A DNA stretch of 6,329 nt, taken from positions 1 to 6,329 of the forward strand of contig NZ_JAIVFR010000402.1 in assembly GCF_020829685.1 (NCBI RefSeq), in the 5' to 3' direction. The position numbers and the translations under genes are program-made. The stretch's first letter is position 1, and each line of letters starts with the position of its first letter. Shown in pieces: positions 1 through 4,674 of the stretch. Origin of the DNA: Nostoc sp. CHAB 5715 (GTDB lineage: Bacteria > Cyanobacteriota > Cyanobacteriia > Cyanobacteriales > Nostocaceae). The notes under the pieces were generated by a model. That model did not search any database and was not told where the DNA came from. It saw only the letters and a list, made by a program, of their open reading frames with translations.

Positions 1-1188
1 GGAAAAAAGCAGATTTTTGGCTATTTATCTATTGCATTTTGCTGCATTCTGTGGATTTGTTTGGAATTAATTCCAGTCCACGCAACATCCACAGGGTCTA
101 TTGATAATTTGCGACAACAGCAGCAACAAATGAACCAGCAGCGTCAGAGTGTGGTTAACGATCGCAATCGCTTAACAAATCTCCAACAAGAGGCCCAAAA
201 ACACCTGACTGGTTTAAAGCAAAATCTGCAAACTACAGATAACTATATTCAAGAGAGCGAATCACGATTACAACTCGCCACCCAACGCCTCCAGCAGTTG
301 GAAACTGATTTAGCAGTAGCGCAACGTTCTTATGAGGAGCGGCAAATAGCAACAGTAGCACGATTGCGTTATCTTCAGCGATCGCCTGCATCTGTTGGAT
401 GGGCAGTTTTGCTCGAAAGTGAAAATATCAGCGACTTTTTCAGCCGTCGTCATCAGTTGAAGTTAGTGTATCAGGCAGACGAACAAATTTTGGTAAAACT
501 CAACCAACAAGCAATCCTGATAAATCAACAAAAAACGAATGTAGAACAGCAAAAAAACGAAATTGCATTGATTCGTGAGCAACTGCTGGCACAAAAAGCC
601 GATTATCAAACTCAGGCGCAGTCACAATCAGAATTGATTCAACGCCTCAATAGCGATCGCCTAGCCTTGGAAGCAGCGCAAAACCAGCTAGAGAGGGAAT
701 CCAAAAATCTGGAAGTGTTGATTCAACAAAAGGTAGCAGAAGCCAAAGCAACAGAAGAAGCCCAAGCAAAAACCAACAGCCGTACCAGTGTTATCATTCA
801 GGGAACTGGTGTAATGGCATATCCTAGTGATGCTTCTACTAGTAGTCCCTTTGGCTGGCGGATACACCCAATCCTTGGCTATCGTCGCTTTCATGCCGGG
901 TTGGATTTTGCCGCTAGCTATGGTAGTAAAATTCGGGCAGCCGATTCGGGCAGAGTAATTTTTGCTGGGTGGTATGGTGGTTATGGCAGAGCTGTAATTA
1001 TCGACCACGGCAATGGTATGACTACACTCTACGGACATACCAGCGAGTTGTATGTTTTTGAAGGACAAGCAGTTGAACGTGGACAAGCGATCGCTGCTGT
1101 TGGTTCCACAGGTTTCTCAACTGGCCCCCACCTCCACTTTGAAGTCCGCCGCAATGGTACACCCGTAGACCCAGCTAATTATCTGTGA
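1..1188 (+). CDS. Exported coiled-coil M23 (LytM-type) murein endopeptidase, 5' partial
   Basis: Predicted zinc endopeptidase that cuts peptide cross-links of peptidoglycan in the periplasm, or an EnvC/NlpD-like amidase activator; the intact metal site favours an active enzyme. The frame is open from base 1. Its first 28 visible residues form a basic start (GKK), a hydrophobic core and a VHA cleavage site followed by TST, so this is a signal peptide and the true start lies just upstream of the window. The TTG at 61 is inside the signal peptide and is not the start. Counting from base 1, residues about 33-255 are Gln/Glu-rich coiled coil. The C-terminal M23 domain (about 275-393) has the zinc ligands H298 and D302 (HAGLD) and H379 (HLH), with catalytic H346 (YGH) and H377. 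The stop is TGA at 1186-1188. Family is certain; the partner and precise cell-division or wall-remodelling role are inferred. Confidence 0.93.
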   Translation, partial: GKKQIFGYLSIAFCCILWICLELIPVHATSTGSIDNLRQQQQQMNQQRQSVVNDRNRLTNLQQEAQKHLTGLKQNLQTTDNYIQESESRLQLATQRLQQLETDLAVAQRSYEERQIATVARLRYLQRSPASVGWAVLLESENISDFFSRRHQLKLVYQADEQILVKLNQQAILINQQKTNVEQQKNEIALIREQLLAQKADYQTQAQSQSELIQRLNSDRLALEAAQNQLERESKNLEVLIQQKVAEAKATEEAQAKTNSRTSVIIQGTGVMAYPSDASTSSPFGWRIHPILGYRRFHAGLDFAASYGSKIRAADSGRVIFAGWYGGYGRAVIIDHGNGMTTLYGHTSELYVFEGQAVERGQAIAAVGSTGFSTGPHLHFEVRRNGTPVDPANYL

Positions 1189-1232
1189 ACTTATAAACCA
1201 AGTTTATCTAGGCTGCAAATTTATCACAGACG

Positions 1233-1241
1233 TGCTATAAT
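1233..1241 (+). promoter_or_regulatory. Extended -10 promoter of the tRNA-Arg gene
   Basis: TGCTATAAT gives a perfect TATAAT (1236-1241) preceded by the TGn extension. It places a start site near 1248, about 6 bases before the mature tRNA 5' end. The -35 position (about 1213-1218, CTGCAA) is a poor match, which is usual for extended -10 promoters. The tRNA therefore probably has its own transcription start rather than relying on the upstream peptidase gene. Confidence 0.7.
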
Positions 1242-1253
1242 GTGTAAGACTAA

Positions 1254-1326
1254 GGGCGCGTAGCTCAGTGGATAGAGCAACAGATTCCGGTTCTGTGGGT
1301 CGGGGGTTCAAATCCCTCCGCGCTCG
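1254..1326 (+). tRNA. trnR-CCG: tRNA-Arg, anticodon CCG (reads CGG)
   Basis: A 73-base cloverleaf folds by eye. The acceptor stem is GGGCGCG with CGCGCTC (one G-T pair). The D stem is GCTC/GAGC, the anticodon stem ACAGA/TCTGT with loop TTCCGGT, and the T stem GGGGG/CCCTC (one G-T pair) with loop TTCAAAT. The anticodon CCG lies at 1287-1289 and the discriminator base is G. No CCA is encoded (TTAC follows), so CCA must be added after transcription, as is common in cyanobacteria. I saw no copy of its 3' end elsewhere in the window, so there is no sign that it served as an integration site here. Confidence 0.97.
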
Positions 1327-1374
1327 TTACTTTTAGAAGACTAACCACAACATCGAAAAGTTATTTTCTCTCAC

Positions 1375-1417
1375 TTTTCTCTCACGGGATAAACCTAACT
1401 TACCCTATGAGAGAGAA
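1375..1417. repeat. Inverted repeat, imperfect hairpin in spacer
   Basis: Positions 1375-1384 (TTTTCTCTCA) pair with 1408-1417 (TGAGAGAGAA) over ten positions including one G-T pair. After one mismatch, three further pairs follow (GGG at 1386-1388 with CCT at 1404-1406, one of them G-T), leaving a 15-base loop. No T-run follows on either strand, so a terminator is unlikely. It may be a remnant of a mobile repeat or an RNA processing site downstream of the tRNA. Confidence 0.4.
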
Positions 1418-1739
1418 TGGCAACGGATAACTGGAATACAAAAAAATTATAGGTTAGACTTACCAATATAATTTGGGATTATAAGTTATTGATAAATACG
1501 GTTATAAAAGTGTGTTTATTCAAATAACATAATTATTCGTCTTTCAAGGGTAGAGAGAAAATTTATTCTAATAATATAGAAGCGATGTCTTCAGGAGCTT
1601 TCCTTCAGAATGCTGTGCGTGCGATCGCGGATATTTTAACAGATTTGGCGGTAGCCAGACAAGAGAGGGAATGAGCAAATAAAGATTTTAGCTGAGGTGC
1701 TTGCTAATTTGACATTTTAGATTTTGGATTGATTTTTTC

Positions 1740-1745
1740 AGGAGG
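1740..1745 (+). promoter_or_regulatory. Strong ribosome binding site of the antitoxin gene
   Basis: AGGAGG lies 8 bases before the ATG at 1754. It is the best Shine-Dalgarno match in the window. It settles the antitoxin start and fits the need of type II antitoxins to be made in excess over their toxin. Confidence 0.85.
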
Positions 1746-1753
1746 ATAGGATA

Positions 1754-2011
1754 ATGACTCAAGCAATTGATAAAGAACAAATGATAATTGATGAATTTAA
1801 AAAGTTATCTCCTGAGAAGCAGCAGGAGGTATTAAATTTTATTGAATTTTTGCAGTTTAAGGAGATGCAAAAGCAGGAGACACTTGAGGATAAAAAGAAG
1901 GAAAAACAAATTTCATTTTTAGAAGCTGCTAAGGAGTATATTGGATGTGTTGATGGAGGGACTGAAGATTTGGCGACTAATAAAAAGCATCTAGAAGGAT
2001 ACGGTAGGTAG
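1754..2011 (+). CDS. DUF2281-like (VapB-type) antitoxin
   Basis: An 85-residue acidic/basic soluble protein, first gene of a toxin-antitoxin pair. Residues about 10-37 (EFKKLSPEKQQEVLNFIEFL) match the DUF2281 signature of small antitoxins common in cyanobacteria. The tail (SFLEAAKEYIGCVDGG and EDLATNKKHLEGYGR) is the part that in such families is thought to wrap the PIN toxin. No clear AbrB, ribbon-helix-helix or helix-turn-helix domain is visible, so DNA binding and autoregulation are not shown. The ATG has a strong AGGAGG 8 bases upstream. Its TAG stop (2009-2011) shares its last base with the GTG start of vapC, giving translational coupling. The family call rests on motif recall; the genetic context with a PIN protein strongly supports the role. 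Confidence 0.85.
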   Translation: MTQAIDKEQMIIDEFKKLSPEKQQEVLNFIEFLQFKEMQKQETLEDKKKEKQISFLEAAKEYIGCVDGGTEDLATNKKHLEGYGR

Positions 2012-2433
2012 TGAAGCAAAATGTCATTATTGATACTGGGCCTCTAGTTGCTTTAATTAATAATCGGGAACAATATCATAGTTGGGCTACTAAAGAAGTT
2101 GGTAATCTAGCTTACCCTTTCTTTACTTGTGAAGCAGTAATTAGTGAAACGTGTTTTATATTGCGAAATTTTTATGGCGGAGAGGATGCAGTTATGTCTT
2201 TACTAGATACTGGCTTAATTCAAATCTCTTTTCGTCTCAGTCATGAAATAGGAACGGTTAGAGAGTTGCTCAAGCAATATCAGAATGTGCCGATGTCGTT
2301 AGCTGATGCGTGTTTGGTAAGAATGAGTGAGTTAATTGTGGGGAGTTGTGTCTTGACGCTAGATAGTGATTTTCGGGTTTATCGGAAGAATAAGAATGAG
2401 ATGATGGATTTGATTATTGCTGATGGGATATAA
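2011..2433 (+). CDS. vapC: PIN-domain ribonuclease toxin, VapC family
   Basis: A 140-residue PIN-domain protein, the usual length for VapC. These Mg-dependent ribonucleases cut cellular RNA (often tRNA or rRNA) when freed from their antitoxin. The acidic residues of the active site are present in order: D8 in IIDTGPLVAL, E46 in SETCFIL, D99 in SLADACL, and D118/D120 in LTLDSDF. It starts with GTG at 2011 in a TAGTG overlap with the antitoxin stop. A modest AGAAGGA (1993-1999) lies 11 bases upstream inside the antitoxin gene. The weak start and coupling fit lower toxin than antitoxin output. The gene looks intact. Its target RNA cannot be read from the sequence; the nearby tRNA-Arg is only a neighbour. 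Confidence 0.92.
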   Translation: MKQNVIIDTGPLVALINNREQYHSWATKEVGNLAYPFFTCEAVISETCFILRNFYGGEDAVMSLLDTGLIQISFRLSHEIGTVRELLKQYQNVPMSLADACLVRMSELIVGSCVLTLDSDFRVYRKNKNEMMDLIIADGI

Positions 2434-2447
2434 AAGGAGATAGGTAT

Positions 2448-2457
2448 GGGTGAGATA
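2448..2457. repeat. Left 10-bp target-site duplication of the MITE-like element
   Basis: GGGTGAGATA here is identical to 2626-2635 and directly abuts the left terminal inverted repeat. The bases outside the pair differ, so the duplication is exactly 10 bp. Confidence 0.85.
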
Positions 2458-2625
2458 CAGGGCTATTTCATTCTCATCTAGCCCACCTCAGAATAAATTC
2501 TGAGGCTAATAGCAAAAGTCGTCTAAAGACGACTAAAAAAGGCTTTTAGTCCACTAAAGTGGACTTAGGCTATTAGCCCGGAACTTTAGTTCTGGGCGGT
2601 TTATGTCTAGAACGAAATAGCCCTG
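2458..2625. mobile_element. MITE-like non-autonomous element, 168 bp
   Basis: The ends are 17-bp inverted repeats with one mismatch: CAGGGCTATTTCATTCT (2458-2474), and at 2609-2625 the complement of CAGGGCTATTTCGTTCT. Perfect 10-bp direct repeats flank the element. There is no coding capacity. Inside are four hairpins: 2486-2505, 2517-2534, 2548-2565 and 2577-2596. Each has an 8-9 bp stem and a tight A/T centre (AA or TT). GCTAATAGC (2505-2513) pairs with GCTATTAGC (2569-2577) and encloses the middle two hairpins. It would have been mobilised in trans; the CAGGG start and 10-bp duplication are compatible with ISAs1-family transposases (8-10 bp duplications), but that parentage is inference. 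It sits 24 bp after vapC and, as RNA, could separate vapC from the downstream gene. Confidence 0.85.
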
Positions 2626-2635
2626 GGGTGAGATA
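2626..2635. repeat. Right 10-bp target-site duplication of the MITE-like element
   Basis: GGGTGAGATA, identical to 2448-2457, immediately after the CCCTG end of the element. Removing one copy plus the element restores a plausible empty site (GGTATGGGTGAGATATAAG). Confidence 0.85.
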
Positions 2636-2678
2636 TAAGTACCTAAAATTCCAATCACTTTTAAAACATCCTCTAAGC

Positions 2679-2706
2679 TTGACATCTTGCCTGCCTATGC
2701 TATGTA
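2679..2706 (+). promoter_or_regulatory. Candidate promoter of the VOC-protein gene
   Basis: A perfect -35 TTGACA (2679-2684) is followed after 16 bases by TATGTA (2701-2706), which matches the -10 consensus at only its first three positions. Start of transcription would be near 2713, giving a leader of about 24 bases with AAAGG (2727-2731) 5 bases before the ATG. The good -35, the position between the mobile element and the gene, and the lack of rivals make it reasonable but unproven. Confidence 0.4.
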
Positions 2707-2736
2707 ACTGAAAAGTTCAAAAGGCGAAAGGCAAAT

Positions 2737-3120
2737 ATGGTTTTCCAGTACACTAACGCATTTGTCACCATAGCATCGGTTAATTACGAGACTTTAGCGA
2801 CTTTTTATACTAAACTTCTGGAGCAAAAGCCAGTTCTTTTGATTCCGAATGTCTATGCTGAGTTTAATTTGGTTAGTATGCGTTTAGGTATTTTTAAACC
2901 AAAGAACACAAACGAATCGGAATTTGAAGCGAGCGCCAAAAGTAAGATAAGTTTGTGTTTAGAGGTGAGTGACTTAGAAGATGCGATCGCTCACCTAACA
3001 GCTTTAGGCTATCCCCCACCAGGAGACATTTCTATTGCTTCCCACGGTCGAGAAATCTATGCCTATGACCCTGATGGCAATCGTGTGATTTTACATCAAG
3101 CTGGTAGAAAGAGTCATTAG
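2737..3120 (+). CDS. VOC-fold (glyoxalase/bleomycin-resistance superfamily) protein, metal site lost
   Basis: A 127-residue protein with a single vicinal-oxygen-chelate domain built of two beta-alpha-beta-beta-beta modules. Module one starts at residues 8-30 (AFVTIASVNYETLATFYTKLL). Module two starts near residue 72 (SLCLEVSDLEDAIAHLTALGY) and ends with the hallmark DPDGN (111-115). Substrate and reaction are unknown. The positions that hold metal ligands in glyoxalase I and extradiol dioxygenases look changed: the first-strand His is about F9, the module-two His is absent, and the Glu expected after DPDGN is I118. This suggests a binding or resistance-type role, or a different ligand set. 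ATG start with AAAGG 5 bases before. The stop TAG (3118-3120) lies within a tandem AGTCATT heptamer (3112-3125). It is probably a single-gene unit, with a repeat-filled gap before ylqF. Confidence 0.8.
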   Translation: MVFQYTNAFVTIASVNYETLATFYTKLLEQKPVLLIPNVYAEFNLVSMRLGIFKPKNTNESEFEASAKSKISLCLEVSDLEDAIAHLTALGYPPPGDISIASHGREIYAYDPDGNRVILHQAGRKSH

Positions 3121-3190
3121 TCATTTGCCACTTGTACTGAGCGACTTGCCTTGAGCGAAGTCGAAAGGAGTCGAAGTATTGGTCATTTGC
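3120..3190. repeat. Small insertion-like dispersed repeat with 9-bp direct repeats
   Basis: GTCATTTGC occurs at 3120-3128 and 3182-3190 and brackets a 53-bp segment made of two internal duplications. CTTGTACTGAGCGA (3131-3144) is followed directly by CTTGCCTTGAGCGA (3145-3158; 11 of 14 equal). AGTCGAA (3159-3165) is repeated at 3169-3175. Segments of this kind (TGAGCGAAGTCGAAG) are widespread between genes in Nostoc-type genomes, from memory. The direct repeats suggest insertion, though they could also belong to the surrounding simple-sequence DNA. Confidence 0.6.
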
Positions 3191-3246
3191 AAAGGACAAA
3201 GGACAAATAACAAAGGACAAATAACAAAGGACAAAGGACAAATGGC
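3191..3246 (+). repeat. Eight tandem heptamers (STRR-like) forming the ylqF leader
   Basis: The array runs in perfect 7-base register: AAAGGAC at 3191, 3198, 3212, 3226 and 3233, AAATAAC at 3205 and 3219, and a final variant AAATGGC at 3240 that contains the ATG of ylqF (3242-3244). The AAAGGA core is a Shine-Dalgarno-like sequence; the copy at 3226-3231 lies 10 bases before the ATG and the copy at 3233-3238 only 3 bases before. Short tandem heptamers (STRR) are known from heterocystous cyanobacteria. The frame is also open through the array, but repeat-coded residues are unlikely to be part of the protein. Confidence 0.85.
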
Positions 3247-4126
3247 TATAACTCAAAACTATAGATTAAACCTGATTCAATGGTATCCAGGTCACATTGC
3301 TAAAGCTGAAAAGAAGCTCAAAGAACAGCTTAAGCGCGTAGATGTGGTGTTTGAGGTACGAGACGCCCGGATTCCCTTAGCAACTCATCATCCGCAAATA
3401 GGTGAGTGGGTGGAGGGTAAAACACGGGTGTTGATACTTAACCGAGTAGATATGATAACGCCGCAAATGCGATCGCTGTGGATAGATTGGTTTAAACGTC
3501 AAGGAGAAGTCCCTTATTTTACCAACGCTCAACATGGTAAAGGTATAGCAGAAGTGGCACGAGCAGCGCAAGCGGCTGGAGTAGAACTTAATAAAAGAAG
3601 AAGCGATCGCGGCATGTTACCCCGTCCAGTGCGGGCTGTGGTGATTGGTTTTCCCAATGTCGGTAAATCAGCTTTGATTAACCGCCTTTTGGGACGGCGA
3701 GTAGTAGAAAGTGCAGCCCGTCCTGGGGTAACTCGCCAACTGCGCTGGGTGCGAATTTCCGAACATTTGGAATTGCTAGATGCTCCTGGTGTCATCCCTC
3801 TAAGGTTAGAAGACCAAGATGCAGCATTGAAATTAGCCATTTGTGATGATATCGGTGAAGCATCTTACGATAAGCAACTAGTAGCAGCAGCCCTAGTGGA
3901 TTTACTCAATTATTTGGAAGCTGTAGCCAGAGATTTGTTACCGAAGAAACCATTAGAGTCTCGTTACCAACTCGATTCGACGACATCAGACACCGGAGAT
4001 ATCTATTTGCAAGCCTTGGCGGAGCATCGTTATAAAGGTGATGTAGAGCGAGCTGCAAGGCAACTTTTAACAGATTTTCGCAAGGGTTTGTTAGGTGAAA
4101 TTAGTTTGGAATTACCACCCAACTAG
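3242..4126 (+). CDS. ylqF: Ribosome biogenesis GTPase YlqF/RbgA
   Basis: A 294-residue circularly permuted GTPase that acts late in assembly of the 50S ribosomal subunit in the cytoplasm. The motif order G4-G1-G3 is the family mark: G4 NRVD at residues 67-70, the P-loop G1 GFPNVGKSAL beginning at residue 136, and G3 DAPG at 180-183. The N-terminus has the typical WYPGHIAKA, followed by VVFEVRDARIP. The C-terminal helical domain (about 205-294) completes the usual length of close to 290. I chose the ATG at 3242 because the protein match begins there; the 21 codons upstream, open to a TTG at 3179, are translated heptamer repeat. The Shine-Dalgarno is supplied by the repeat array. The stop is TAG at 4124-4126. 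Identity is secure; the effect of the repeat leader on expression is inferred. Confidence 0.95.
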   Translation: MAITQNYRLNLIQWYPGHIAKAEKKLKEQLKRVDVVFEVRDARIPLATHHPQIGEWVEGKTRVLILNRVDMITPQMRSLWIDWFKRQGEVPYFTNAQHGKGIAEVARAAQAAGVELNKRRSDRGMLPRPVRAVVIGFPNVGKSALINRLLGRRVVESAARPGVTRQLRWVRISEHLELLDAPGVIPLRLEDQDAALKLAICDDIGEASYDKQLVAAALVDLLNYLEAVARDLLPKKPLESRYQLDSTTSDTGDIYLQALAEHRYKGDVERAARQLLTDFRKGLLGEISLELPPN

Positions 4127-4340
4127 GTTACAAGAATTTGCAGCCCGTTTCTTAACTCATCCCCCGGCTTCAAGCCGGTGGATTTCGAGTCATTAGTAGT
4201 TATACTTAATTTACAGTGTTAAGTACTACTTATGACTAAGACGACTTGGCGACAATTCCTCCCCAACCTACGCAAATTTAATTTTCTGGCTTAACCCAAG
4301 CGTATTGCCTCTTAAGCGTGAGTGAAATATTGTAAGTAAC
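4127..4340. other. Spacer after ylqF with two hairpins and a 20-codon ORF
   Basis: Besides the GC hairpin at 4161-4181, an inverted repeat at 4195-4230 pairs AGTAG (4195-4199) with CTACT (4226-4230) and TACTTAA (4203-4209) with TTAAGTA (4219-4225), leaving a 3-base bulge and a 9-base loop. An ORF of 20 codons follows at once (ATG 4232, stop 4292-4294, beginning MTKTTWRQFLPNLRKFN). It has no ribosome binding site, and may be the fossil N-terminus of a lost gene or chance. Nothing else is supported. Confidence 0.4.
4161..4181 (+). terminator. GC-rich hairpin, possible terminator of ylqF
   Basis: CCCCCGGCT and AGCCGGTGG form eight pairs with one C-T mismatch and a 3-base loop, 34 bases after the ylqF stop. 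Only a short pyrimidine tract (ATTTCG) follows, so termination would be weak. Similar CCCCCGGCTTCAAGCCGG hairpins are known to me near ends of IS200/IS605-type elements, which is an alternative origin. Confidence 0.35.
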
Positions 4341-4534
4341 AAGAGCATCCCACTTTTTTGCATGTCATTGCAAGCGTTGCGAACGCGAGTGCGTCTCTTA
4401 GAGTTGCAATCACAAAATCCTCCAACTCAGAGCGAGTCCAAGCGATTGCTTCGTCGTTCCTCCTCTCTACGAGACGCTACGCGAACGCAATGACAATTAT
4501 TTTATCATTAAAAAATAAAAACTGGAATGCACCC
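4341..4534. mobile_element. Second MITE-like module, 194 bp, with 8-bp direct repeats
   Basis: TAAGTAAC at 4333-4340 and 4535-4542 directly flanks a segment whose ends are inverted copies in the same register. The left end AAGAGCATCCCACTTTTT (4341-4358) matches the complement of the right end, GGGTGCATTCCAGTTTTT, at 13 of 18 positions; the core is GCAT(C/T)CCA then five T. No protein is encoded. A second, palindromic repeat (4363-4495) makes up most of the interior, so this may be a nested or composite structure. The parent transposase is not visible. Confidence is lower than for the 2458-2625 element because the terminal match is weaker. Confidence 0.6.
4363..4495. repeat. Long palindromic dispersed repeat (GTCATTGC type)
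   Basis: The two halves pair in blocks: GTCATT 4364-4369 with 4489-4494, GCGTT 4374-4378 with AACGC 4484-4488, CGCG 4384-4387 with 4480-4483, GCGTCTC 4391-4397 with GAGACGC 4471-4477, and TAGAG 4399-4403 with CTCTA 4465-4469. The centre has GAGTTG pairing CAACTC and the familiar GCGATTGCTTCGTCGTTCC string. Repeats starting GTCATTGC and ending GCAATGAC are abundant between genes of filamentous cyanobacteria, from memory. As RNA it would form a branched hairpin of about 130 bases. Confidence 0.7.
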
Positions 4535-4580
4535 TAAGTAACGACCTTTGGAGAGCGATCGCTATCATGTAGAGTCGAGA

Positions 4581-4586
4581 TATAAT
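4581..4586 (+). promoter_or_regulatory. Candidate -10 box of a tiny transcription unit
   Basis: A perfect TATAAT lies 15 bases before an ATG at 4602. No -35 match exists at 16-18 bases; a HIP1 octamer (4555-4562) overlaps that region, and there is no TG extension. It would give a start near 4593 and an RNA of about 80 bases ending at the hairpin 4640-4672. Confidence 0.35.
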
Positions 4587-4601
4587 ACACTTTTGCAGAG
4601 A

Positions 4602-4637
4602 ATGAGCAAACCAGAAAGTGAAAATATTCATACATAA
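4602..4637 (+). other. 11-codon ORF in a promoter-terminator unit (or small RNA body)
   Basis: ATG to TAA encodes MSKPESENIHT. It sits between a TATAAT and a strong hairpin, with only an AGAG upstream as ribosome binding site. The arrangement fits a micro-peptide gene, a small non-coding RNA or a transcript fossil. I recognise neither the peptide nor a known RNA family (it lacks the Yfr1 core ACUCCUCAC). Confidence 0.2.
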
Positions 4638-4639
4638 AT

Positions 4640-4672
4640 AATTGGAAGACAGTCTTATACTGCCTTCCAATT
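4640..4672. terminator. Probable bidirectional terminator hairpin
   Basis: AATTGGAAG (4640-4648) pairs with CTTCCAATT (4664-4672). After one A-C mismatch, CAGT (4650-4653) pairs with ACTG (4659-4662) around the loop CTTAT. That makes 13 pairs. TTTCTT follows on the + strand and ATTTATG on the - strand, so both directions are possible. On the - strand it lies just past the Wzt-like remnant and would end the glycosyltransferase operon; on the + strand it would end the tiny unit at 4581. Confidence 0.65.
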
Positions 4673-4674
4673 TC

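Larger units (their letters stand above)
1327..1753. other. AT-rich spacer between tRNA-Arg and the toxin-antitoxin operon
   Basis: No convincing gene was found. It holds an inverted repeat at 1375-1417 (listed separately), one HIP1 octamer (1621-1628), and a 29-codon ORF (1585-1674, beginning MSSGAFLQNAVRAIAD) whose amphipathic composition looks protein-like but which has no good ribosome binding site and no family I recognise. Near its right end TTGACA (1709-1714) is a perfect -35 element, but a matching -10 is missing (the region 17 bases on is T-rich), so an antitoxin promoter there is only possible. The stretch TTTTAGATTTTGGATT is a low-complexity motif common between genes of Nostoc-type genomes. 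Confidence 0.5.

Noticed and set aside
61..63. TTG as start codon of the M23 peptidase
   Set aside because: The frame is open to base 1 and the upstream residues form the hydrophobic core of a signal peptide, so the start lies outside the window.
688..1086. 132-codon - strand ORF within the peptidase gene
   Set aside because: It is antisense to the conserved M23 domain, and shows no family motif or upstream signals.
1193..1207. Hairpin ATAAAC-CAA-GTTTAT after the peptidase stop as terminator
   Set aside because: Only six pairs, five of them A-T, and no T-run follows; too weak to call.
1254..1326. tRNA-Arg as attachment site for an integrated island carrying the toxin-antitoxin pair
   Set aside because: No second copy of the tRNA 3' end and no integrase gene are present in the window.
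3179..3241. N-terminal extension of YlqF from the TTG at 3179
   Set aside because: The extra 21 codons are translated heptamer repeat (KGQ/NNKGQ pattern) with no family similarity; the family match begins at the ATG at 3242.
3191..3246. CRISPR array
   Set aside because: The units are contiguous heptamers without spacers; this is a simple tandem repeat.
4161..4230. Right end of an IS200/IS605 element
   Set aside because: The GC hairpin and the following inverted repeat resemble such ends in style only; no TnpA or TnpB coding trace is found nearby.
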